From the NCBI GenBank assembly GCA_964517795.1, contig CAZFDE010000041.1, forward strand, positions 1-21,997: DNA of 21,997 bases, given 5' to 3'. This DNA is from CAZFDE01 sp964517795. Lineage in GTDB: Bacteria > Planctomycetota > Phycisphaerae > Sedimentisphaerales > Anaerobacaceae. The translations under genes were made by a program, and so were the position numbers. Numbering within the stretch: position 1 is the first letter of the stretch; every line of letters starts with the position of its first letter. The notes under the pieces were generated by a model that did not search any database, had not been told where the DNA came from, and saw nothing but the letters and a program-made list of their open reading frames with translations. Positions 7,710 to 16,000 of the stretch are shown here, one piece after another.

Positions 7710-9296
7710 ATGCGACTATTGATCATCGGCATTGACGGGGCCACATGGAATGTCTTGGACGACGATGTATTAAATAATCACATGCCGAATCTGCACCGAC
7801 TGCAAAACCTGGGCAGTTGGGGTGTCCTTCGCTCGTGCGATCCGCCGATCACCCCCGCGGCATGGACAACCTGTATCACCGGCTGTCAACCATATACGCA
7901 TGGGGTCGTCGGCTTTCGCGATTATGCCTTCAAGACAAACAATCTGAGCATTTCGACGGCGGATAGCTGCCGGGTCCCAACCCTATGGGAACATCTCAGT
8001 GACCAGCATTATACGGTTGCTTCCATCAATGTCCCATGGACATATCCCTGCCGCCCGGTCAACGGCGTCATAGTGGCCGGCTATGGCGTACCGGGGATGA
8101 ACGCGGATTTTTCTTATCCCAAGGCATTCGGCAAAGAACTGCTGAATGCGATACCGGATTATGACATCCTGGCCGACTGGACGCATGGCGATATGAACGA
8201 TATGGCGTTACTGGATAAAAATATCAGCGAGATTGAAAACCGCTTTCGACAGCGTGTCAGGGCAGCGCAATTCGCTGCGGAAAAATTCAATCCCGATGTC
8301 ATGATGGTGCAGTTCCAAAACACCGATCTGCTGCAGCATTTTGCGTATAGCTGGGTCGATCGCAACACCCGGGATAGATATCCGCAGCAGCGAGACCGGA
8401 TTTTCAAAATGTTTGGCGATCTGGATCAATGCATTGGCGATCTGTTGAAGACGGCCGGTGGCCATGATCTGCATATCGCGATTGTCAGTGACCACGGCCT
8501 TTGCCGCATGCGGGGTATGATCCGGCCGAACGCCCTGCTGTATCAATGGGGATATCTCCAACCCAAACCGGTGATTCATCGCATGTTGCGGCGGATGCAT
8601 CGCAACGTTCAGAAACTGACGCCCGCGAAGAAACAGCGCATGAATCTGGAATTAAAGACGCCGGTGAACTGGAAAAAAAGCAAAGCGATGGTCGTTTACC
8701 CGGCCCTGTTGGGACATATCTATCTGAATGTCAAAGGACGGAATAAAGACGGCTGTGTCGATCCCGGCCGCGAATATCATGCAATCATCGAAGACCTGCG
8801 AAACAGGTTTTCAGCCTTGAAAGACCCTCAGACCCATCAGCCGGTCTTTGAATCGGTGCAAACACCCGCCGAACGGTATGGCACGGATAATCCCGACCCT
8901 CAAATCGTCGGCGACTTGATCCTCGTCCCCGCGCAGGGTTATATCGTCCATCAAAGTGCGTCGCGAAAAGCCGAACCGGTCAAAATCGTGCCGGATGACT
9001 CCGTCGCCGGTTGTCACTGTTATGAAGGAATCTATCTTTTCAGCGGCCCGAATGTAAAACAGGGCCGCAATAAAACAGCGCATATTGTTGATGTTGCCCC
9101 GACGCTTTACGCCCTGCTCGGGGCCAAAGTGCCGGATTATATCGACGGCAAACCCTTGCTGCACCTTTTCGAAAAATCCGTCCAGGTAGACCGACTGCAC
9201 ACTGATGCTGTCCACATTCGAAAACAGCACGAACTTTCTGAAAATGAACAATTGCTGATTCAGCAGAAACTCTCCGAACTGGGGTATATGGACTGA
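7710..9296 (+). CDS. Alkaline-phosphatase-superfamily phosphodiesterase/phosphotransferase (528 aa)
   Basis: Type I phosphodiesterase/nucleotide pyrophosphatase pattern. LLIIGIDGATW supplies a metal Asp (D9). PPITPAAWTTCITG carries the likely nucleophile Thr48, followed by THGVVGFRDY. FQNTDLLQHFAY gives Asp and His ligands, AIVSDHG the Asp-His pair, GCHCYEGIYLFSGPNV the last His, and VDVAPTLYALLG the conserved C-terminal helix. All expected metal ligands are present, so it should be an active two-metal enzyme. No signal peptide is seen; the N-terminus goes straight into the first strand, so action in the cytosol or on an inner-membrane-associated substrate is likely. AAAGGA sits five bases before ATG. 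Such proteins recur in polysaccharide and archaeal-type glycan loci, possibly acting on sugar-phosphate or lipid-phosphate bonds. Substrate unknown. Confidence 0.88.
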   Translation: MRLLIIGIDGATWNVLDDDVLNNHMPNLHRLQNLGSWGVLRSCDPPITPAAWTTCITGCQPYTHGVVGFRDYAFKTNNLSISTADSCRVPTLWEHLSDQHYTVASINVPWTYPCRPVNGVIVAGYGVPGMNADFSYPKAFGKELLNAIPDYDILADWTHGDMNDMALLDKNISEIENRFRQRVRAAQFAAEKFNPDVMMVQFQNTDLLQHFAYSWVDRNTRDRYPQQRDRIFKMFGDLDQCIGDLLKTAGGHDLHIAIVSDHGLCRMRGMIRPNALLYQWGYLQPKPVIHRMLRRMHRNVQKLTPAKKQRMNLELKTPVNWKKSKAMVVYPALLGHIYLNVKGRNKDGCVDPGREYHAIIEDLRNRFSALKDPQTHQPVFESVQTPAERYGTDNPDPQIVGDLILVPAQGYIVHQSASRKAEPVKIVPDDSVAGCHCYEGIYLFSGPNVKQGRNKTAHIVDVAPTLYALLGAKVPDYIDGKPLLHLFEKSVQVDRLHTDAVHIRKQHELSENEQLLIQQKLSELGYMD

Positions 9297-9307
9297 GTAA
9301 TCGTTTT

Positions 9308-10303
9308 ATGGAAAAACGTAATCTTCTAATCATCAGCAATAATCCCAGCCGGCCGAGTTTTCGACAGCGAATCGAGATGTATCTTGACATGCTCCGCCGC
9401 GACGGTATCGAACCGACCGTCGCGAAACTGCCAGCTGGTTTTTTTGCTCGACGAACCCTCTTTCGATCGTCCAAAAATTACGACGGTGTTCTACTGCATA
9501 AAAAAGGACTGAATTTTCTCGATGCACCGTTCCTGCGAAAGTTCAGCCGTAAGATCATCTACGATTTCGACGATGCCGTCATGGTTCGCCCCTCCGGCGC
9601 GTACAGCAGGGCCTATGCGCGGCCATTTAAATCGAGTACCCGAATGGCGGACTGTGTGATCGCCGGTAATACGTATCTGGCCAACTCTGCCCGGCAATAT
9701 AATGCCAATGTAGTAATCCTTCCAACCGGCCTGGACACGCGAAAATATATGCCCTGTCATGAAAAGCCCAATGACGGAAAACTTCGACTGGTCTGGATCG
9801 GAAGCAAAAGCACCCTGAAATATCTGGAAGATATCGTTCCGGCACTGCTGCAAATAAGCAAACGCTATAACAATGTGATATTACGAATCATCGCCGACCG
9901 TTTTATAAAGGAAACCGCAATAGCTGTCGAAAAAATTCCGTGGTCTCTGGATCGCGAGGCGGCGGACTTGGCAGCCTGTGATATTGGGCTGGCCCCGCTT
10001 TTTGACACCCCCTTCACACGCGGCAAATGCGGCTTTAAGATTCTCCAGTATTTCGCTTGCGGGCTGCCGGTAATTGCTTCACCCGTCGGGGTCAATGCCG
10101 AACTGGTCGCGGACGGTGAAAATGGATGCCATGCTTACGGTTTCGACGAGTGGACCCAAAAATTAACACACTTGATCGAACATAAGGCACTTCGAATCCA
10201 GATGGGACAACATAACTTAGTTCGCGTTCAACAATTTGATAAAGATGTGATCGGTCACCGATTTGTTGATACCATTCAAAAAACCCTTCTTAATCCGTCT
10301 TAG
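9308..10303 (+). CDS. GT4-family glycosyltransferase (GT-B, 331 aa)
   Basis: A GT-B enzyme. The N-terminal half has IISNNPSRPSFRQRIEMYL and the acidic YDFDDAVMVRP loop at 85-94. The linker reads ANVVILPTGLDTRKY, followed by LVWIGSKSTLKYLEDIVPAL. The C-terminal donor site is RGKCGFKILQYFACGLPVIASPVGVNAE from about residue 238 (given here as its parts: GKCGFKILQYFACGLP and VIASPVGVNAELV), then DGENGCHAYGFDEWTQKL. This is the glycosyl transferase group 1 pattern, with Lys replacing the first Glu of the EX7E motif as in many members. Cytosolic. It is the last gene of the + strand operon, 11 bases after the phosphodiesterase, and its stop codon overlaps that of the convergent lhgO. Sugar unknown. 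Confidence 0.9.
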   Translation: MEKRNLLIISNNPSRPSFRQRIEMYLDMLRRDGIEPTVAKLPAGFFARRTLFRSSKNYDGVLLHKKGLNFLDAPFLRKFSRKIIYDFDDAVMVRPSGAYSRAYARPFKSSTRMADCVIAGNTYLANSARQYNANVVILPTGLDTRKYMPCHEKPNDGKLRLVWIGSKSTLKYLEDIVPALLQISKRYNNVILRIIADRFIKETAIAVEKIPWSLDREAADLAACDIGLAPLFDTPFTRGKCGFKILQYFACGLPVIASPVGVNAELVADGENGCHAYGFDEWTQKLTHLIEHKALRIQMGQHNLVRVQQFDKDVIGHRFVDTIQKTLLNPS

Positions 10304-11520
10304 ATTCGAAATTCATCTTGAGCCATATGGAATACCGTTTCCGCGATCGCCAAACAGGCCGTAGCGGCCGGGGAGGGAGCATTGAGAATATGCAGCGAGC
10401 GATCGCCCTTTTCGATCACAAAATCATCGACCGGCTTGCCGTCTCGGGCCACTGCCTGGGCCCGAATCCCCGAGCGGCCGGGCACGATATCGGACATTTC
10501 CAACGAAGGTATCAGCCGCTGAAGCGATTTTAAGAATGCCCGCTTGGAAAATGCCCGGTAATACTCCGCCAGCCCATACCGCCAATGCCGCATGAACATC
10601 TTACAGGTCCCCGGAAAAGTCAGCGACTGCCAGGTATCTTTGACGTTCATGGCCGTTTTCGAATACCCTTCTCGCTTAAACGAGAATACTGCGTTCGGCC
10701 CGCACTCGACTGAACCATCGATCATTCGCGTAAAGTGCACACCCAAAAACGGGAACTGCGGATCCGGCACCGGATAGATCAGATTTTTAACCTTATTTTT
10801 CGCCGACTCGGCCAGTTCATAATAATCACCCCGAAATGGTACAATCCGCACATTCGGCCTCAAGCCATCCATCATCGCAATACGGTCGCTCTGCAGACCG
10901 GCACAATTGATCAGAAACCGGGCCTCGAAATCACCCCTGCTTGTAATAATCCGCTTGCAGCCGCCCTGCTGCTTTATCGCAGTCACTTCATGGCCGGTCA
11001 GGATTTTATTTTGAGTCGAAACATTGCGAATCAATTCTGCGAATTTACGAGCCACTTGCTTAAAATCAATAACCCCGGTACACGGCACATAAAGGCCGGC
11101 AATCCCATCGCAATACGGCTCATGTTTTTTGATTGCATCTCGGTCAATCTCTTCCAACCCCTCGATGCCGTTAGCCAAGCCGTTTTGAAAAACCCGCTCC
11201 ATGTGCGCCAACTCGTTTTCGCGTGTGGCAACGATCACCTTGCCGCAGATTTCATGGGCAATATTATGTTGTTGGGCGAAATCGACCAGCATTTTTCGCC
11301 CTTTGGTGCAATTTTCGGCCTTGAATGAGCCGGGTTTATAATACAGGCCGGAATGGATGACCCCTGAATTGCGGCCGGTCTGATGAAATGCCAATTCATT
11401 TTCTTTTTCGAATACGACGATGCGAATATCGGGAAAATGGTGCGAAATGGTATATGCGGTCGCCAAACCAACAATACCGCCGCCAATAATGGCAATATCA
11501 AACGATTGTTCCTGCTGCAA
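10300..11520 (-). CDS. lhgO: L-2-hydroxyglutarate oxidase/dehydrogenase
   Basis: FAD-dependent oxidoreductase converting L-2-hydroxyglutarate to 2-oxoglutarate. The N-terminal Rossmann motif is DIAIIGGGIVGLATAY (residues 8-23), with VVFEKE closing the FAD ribose site. The LhgO signature HQTGRNSGVIHSGLYYKPGS follows, and the C-terminus has PGRSGIRAQAV and HILNAPSPAATACLAIAE. Length 406 aa is close to the E. coli enzyme. The start is TTG at 11520-11518, supported by AAAGGA eight bases upstream on the minus strand; the nearby ATG is in another frame. The gene follows gltD by 59 bases on the same strand, so it is probably co-transcribed with glutamate synthase. That links it to supply or clean-up of 2-oxoglutarate. 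Family assignment is strong; the physiological link is inference. Confidence 0.92.
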   Translation of the reverse strand: MQQEQSFDIAIIGGGIVGLATAYTISHHFPDIRIVVFEKENELAFHQTGRNSGVIHSGLYYKPGSFKAENCTKGRKMLVDFAQQHNIAHEICGKVIVATRENELAHMERVFQNGLANGIEGLEEIDRDAIKKHEPYCDGIAGLYVPCTGVIDFKQVARKFAELIRNVSTQNKILTGHEVTAIKQQGGCKRIITSRGDFEARFLINCAGLQSDRIAMMDGLRPNVRIVPFRGDYYELAESAKNKVKNLIYPVPDPQFPFLGVHFTRMIDGSVECGPNAVFSFKREGYSKTAMNVKDTWQSLTFPGTCKMFMRHWRYGLAEYYRAFSKRAFLKSLQRLIPSLEMSDIVPGRSGIRAQAVARDGKPVDDFVIEKGDRSLHILNAPSPAATACLAIAETVFHMAQDEFRI

Positions 11521-11579
11521 AATGTCATTCCTTTAACTTTTGCAGAAGATTATGAGCCATCAAAAAGCGATTGTCAAGA

Positions 11580-13001
11580 TCACGCTTGTCGCAGCCAATG
11601 ATCAATCGCAGCGGCAGCCCCGCGACCGCCTGCGATCGCCTTGACCACCAGTGACGCTCCGCTGACGGTGTCGCCGGCCGCAAAAATCGCCGGATTACTG
11701 GTTTGATAATTGTCCGTCGCGATATTGCCCTTGGGATCCAGTTTGATCCCCAGCGAATCCACCAATCCTTTATGGGCCACATGGACATACCCCAGTGCCA
11801 GCAGGACCAGATCGGCTTTCAGCGTAAATTCCGTCCCCTTGAGCGGTTTGAGTTTCCACTTGCCGTCATGCTCAAACCATTCGACTTTACAACAGTTGAG
11901 TTCTTTGACGTTACCGCCGCGACCGGTGAACGATTGGGTCATGACCGACCATTTACGATCGCACCCCTCCTCGTGTGACGACGACGTCCGCATGATCCGC
12001 GGCCACATCGGCCAGGGCGTATCCGGCGGGCGAGTCTGCGGCGGCTGGGGCAGTATCTCGATCTGAGTGATACTTTGGGCCCCTTGCCGCTTAGCCGTCC
12101 CGACACAATCGCTGCCGGTATCGCCGCCGCCGATCACCACCACATCTTTTCCCTTGGCATTGATCAGGTCCTCTCCCTCAATCAGTTCGCCGCTAACCAG
12201 TTTGTTCTGCTGACTCAGATAATCCCAGGCAAAATAGATCTCATACAATGCCCGGCCGGGAACTTCCAGTTCGCGCGGCTGGCCGGCGCCCATCGTCAAA
12301 CAAATGCAGTCAAATAACCGCTGAAGATAATCGGCTGATACATCTTCACCGGCCTTAACGCCCGATTGAAACTGTACCCCCTCAGGCTTCATTTGATCGA
12401 GCCGTCGATCGATGATCTTCTTATTCAGTTTGAAATCGGGAATCCCATAGCGCAAAAGCCCGCCGGGCTTTTCGTCTTTTTCGAATACGACCACATCATG
12501 ACCGGCGCGTGCCAATTGCTGGGCGGCTGCCAACCCCGCCGGCCCGGAACCGATCACGGCCACCTTTTTACCGGTTTTCTTCTGCGGGATGATCGGAGTC
12601 ACCCACCCTTGCTGAAATCCCTGTTCGACAATCTGATACTCGATATGACGAATACTGACCGGGTCATCGTTCACACCCAGCGTACAGGCCGTTTCGCACG
12701 GCGCCGGACAGATCCGTCCGGTGATCTCCGGAAAATTATTCGTCGAATGCAGATTATCGCACGCCTGTCTCCACAGCCCGCGATAGATCAGGTCATTAAA
12801 TTCCGGGATTCGGTTCAAACAAGGGCATCCCGCGCCATGACAGAACGGTATTCCGCAATCCATACAGCGGGCCGCCTGCTGCTTGATCTGGTCCGGCGTC
12901 AGCGGCAAATCGATCTCGTTGAAATCATAGATCCGTTCCTCGACCGACCGATGCCCGGCGTCTTCGCGGGTATATTTCAAGAATCCTTTAACTTCACCCA
13001 T
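11580..13001 (-). CDS. gltD: Glutamate synthase small (beta) subunit
   Basis: The NAD(P)H-oxidising subunit that passes electrons through FAD and Fe-S centres to GltB. N-terminal cysteines for [4Fe-4S] clusters appear as CMDCGIPFCHGAGC (C46, C49, C54, C59), then ICPAPCETACTLG. The FAD site is VAVIGSGPAGLAAAQQLA with FEKDEKPGGLLRYGIP. The NADPH site is VVVIGGGDTGSDCVGTAKRQG. The C-terminal FAD segment is FAAGDTVSGASLVVKAIAGGR. At 473 aa the length is typical. The ATG at 13001 is chosen: GGAGG precedes it, and the family's conserved MGEVKGFLKY starts there, while the longer frame is an Arg-rich shadow of gltB. Its first eight bases (ATGGGTGA) overlap the gltB stop, giving translational coupling and equal subunit output. 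Confidence 0.97.
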   Translation of the reverse strand: MGEVKGFLKYTREDAGHRSVEERIYDFNEIDLPLTPDQIKQQAARCMDCGIPFCHGAGCPCLNRIPEFNDLIYRGLWRQACDNLHSTNNFPEITGRICPAPCETACTLGVNDDPVSIRHIEYQIVEQGFQQGWVTPIIPQKKTGKKVAVIGSGPAGLAAAQQLARAGHDVVVFEKDEKPGGLLRYGIPDFKLNKKIIDRRLDQMKPEGVQFQSGVKAGEDVSADYLQRLFDCICLTMGAGQPRELEVPGRALYEIYFAWDYLSQQNKLVSGELIEGEDLINAKGKDVVVIGGGDTGSDCVGTAKRQGAQSITQIEILPQPPQTRPPDTPWPMWPRIMRTSSSHEEGCDRKWSVMTQSFTGRGGNVKELNCCKVEWFEHDGKWKLKPLKGTEFTLKADLVLLALGYVHVAHKGLVDSLGIKLDPKGNIATDNYQTSNPAIFAAGDTVSGASLVVKAIAGGRGAAAAIDHWLRQA

Positions 13002-16000
13002 AGAACACCTCCTCGGTCGCCGGCGTCGTTTCGGTATGTCGGCCTTCCTGGGCACGAATTCGCTCCAGTGCCTTGCGATAATCGATTGGCATGACTTTAA
13101 CGAATTTGCCCACCATATCCGGCCATGCATCCAGAATTCGTTTAGCCAACTGACTGTGCGTATAATGCCAGTGCTTTTGGATCAGGTTTTTCAGAAGGTC
13201 CTTATCCTGCTGCTGCCAAACACTTTCAAGGTCCACCATCATCAGGTTACACAGCGTATCGAACAGTTGCATTTCATCGAGGACATACGCAATGCCGCCG
13301 CTCATCCCGGCCGCAAAATTACAGCCCGTCTTACCCAAGACCACCACAGTCCCGCCGGTCATATATTCACAGCAATGGTCGCCGACCCCTTCGACAACGG
13401 CAACGGCCCCGCTGTTACGAACCCCAAACCGTTCACCGGCCATGCCATTGACAAACATCTGGCCGGTTGTTGCGCCATAAAGAACCGTATTGCCAACAAT
13501 GATATTTTCATGGGCCATAAACGGGGAGTTGAACGGCGTCTGAACGATAATCTTGCCGCCGGAAAGACCTTTGCCGACATAATCGTTACTGTCCCCGATA
13601 AGCTTGAGGGTAATCCCCGGCGCCAGAAATGCTCCGAAACTCTGTCCGGCTGTGCCCCGCAAAACAACCTCAAGCGTATCGTCCGGCAATCCCTGTGGGC
13701 CGTGCCGATTGACAACATGATTACTGAGGATCGCCCCCACCGTTCGATGAATGTTTCGGATCGACATATCCACGACGGTTTTTTTACCCTGTTCGATCGC
13801 AGATTTGGCTTTTTCAAGAATCTGCCAGTCCAGATTATCACCGGTCTTGACCGGCTGTTTATTGGTCAGATGAATTGCCCGGCCGTCAGATGTATCGGGC
13901 TGATGGAAGATCGCGCTGAGGTTAAGTCCCTTGGCCTTGTAATGATCGATCGCTTTTTTCATCACCAGCCGATCGACCCGTCCGACCATATCTTCTAATT
14001 TCCGAAATCCCAGTTTCGCCATAATTTGGCGGACTTCTTCGGCCACAAACAGCATATACCGCTGTAAATATTCGGGTTTTCCGGCAAACCGCTTTCGCAA
14101 TTCGGGGTCTTGGGTCGCAATTCCATAGACACAGGCCCCTTCGTGACATTTTCGCAGCAGCGTACAACCCAAGGTAACCAATGCCGCCGTACCGAACCCG
14201 AATTGTTCGGCCCCTAATAACGCACCGATCACCACGTCACGGCCGGTCTTGAGCTGACCGTCCACCTGCACCCGAATCCGATCACGAAGACCGTTGAGGA
14301 TCAACACCTGCTGGGTTTCGGAAAGCCCCAATTCCCACGGACAGCCGGCATGTTTGATCGACGATAACGGGCTGGCACCGGTTCCGCCGTCATGGCCGCT
14401 GATCAATACTTCATCGGCATTGCCCTTGGCCACGCCGGCGGCGATCGTGCCGACACCGACTTCCGAAACCAATTTTACTGAAACTTTCACACCCGGATTG
14501 CTGCACTTCAGGTCGTAGATCAACTGGGCCAAATCTTCGATCGAATAAATATCGTGATGCGGCGGCGGCGAGATCAATGTCACACCCGGTGTCGAATAAC
14601 GCATCTTGGCGATTTCTTCAGTCACTTTGTGGCCGGGTAATTGGCCGCCTTCGCCGGGTTTTGCCCCCTGGGCCATTTTGATCTGTATTTCTTTAGCGTT
14701 CGCCAGATACTGGATCGTCACGCCGAACCGCCCGCTGGCCACCTGTTTGATCGCACAACTTTTGGAATCACCATTGGGCTCAAGCGTGTAACGCACCGGA
14801 TCTTCGCCGCCCTCACCGGTATTGCTCATCGCGCCCAGTCGATTCATCGCAATCGCCATACATTCATGCGCTTCTTTGCTGATTGAGCCGTGACTCATCG
14901 CACCGGTACAAAAGCGTTTGGCAATCTCGGATGCCGGTTCGACCTCATCGATCGGAACCGCTTTGCCCGGGACAAAATCAAACAACCCGCGAAGCGTACA
15001 TAGTTTCCTGGATTGATCATTGGCAGCCTGGGAAAACTGGGCATATAATTTTGCATCATTGGTATGAACCGCCTGCTGCAAAAAACTGACAGTTTGCGGA
15101 TTCCACTGATGGGCTTCGCCGTTATGCCGAAAATGATAATCCCCCCCGAAATCGATCTCCAGTGACCCCGGTTCGCGTTGTGTAAATGCGCCGGTGTGCC
15201 GTCGCACCGTTTCCTCAACCAGCGAATCCAGGCCGATCCCTCCAATCCGGCAACTGCAGCCCGGAAAATAGGTTTCGACCAATTCACGATTCAATCCGAT
15301 GACATCGAATAACTGAGCCATGTGGTAACTGCGCAGTGTCGAGATGCCCATTTTGCTCATCGTTTTGAGAATCCCTTTTTTGATCGCCGCGATATAATTA
15401 TCCGCCACCTGGCTCGATTCAAGTTCCTCTTCAAACTCGCCGCGACGGTTCATTTCGTAGATCGTCTCAAAAACCATATACGGATTGACCGCATTGGCAC
15501 CAAAACCACACAGCAGGCAAAAGTGCATGACCTCGCGCGGTTCGCCGCTTTCGACAATAATCCCCGCCTCACACCGCAGATTTCGTTTGAGTAAGCCGTT
15601 AGATACGGCCGATGTCGCCAGCAGTGAGGGGATTGCAGCTTTGGTTTCACTGACACCGCGGTCACTCAGTACAATCACCGATGCACCTTGTTGGATCGCG
15701 ATCTGGGCCTGATCAACTAATGACACCAGTGCCTCGCGAAGGCTTTTCGTCCGGTCCTGGACATCGATATCAAATAGCATTTCCAGTGTTACAACCTTAA
15801 AATCATCCCGTTTGACGGTCCGAAGCCGCTGCATATCTTCGTTGGTCAGGATCGGATGCGGGATCTTCAATTGCCGGCAGTGCTGGGGTGTTTCTTCCAG
15901 CAGGTTCGGCCGCTTGCCGGTGAATGTCATCAGGCTCATCACCAATCCCTCTCGCAAGGGGTCGATCGGCGGATTGGTCACCTGCGCAAAAAGTTGTTTG

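Noticed and set aside
10735..11328. 197-codon + strand frame opposite lhgO
   Set aside because: Antisense shadow of a well-conserved gene, with no ribosome site or recognisable domain. The same holds for long antisense frames at 12366-13094, 13036-13998, 16024-16686, 18635-19471 and 20156-20758.
13002..13130. Longer gltD start at 13130
   Set aside because: The extra 43 residues overlap gltB and are Arg-rich; ATG 13001 has GGAGG upstream and matches the family N-terminus.
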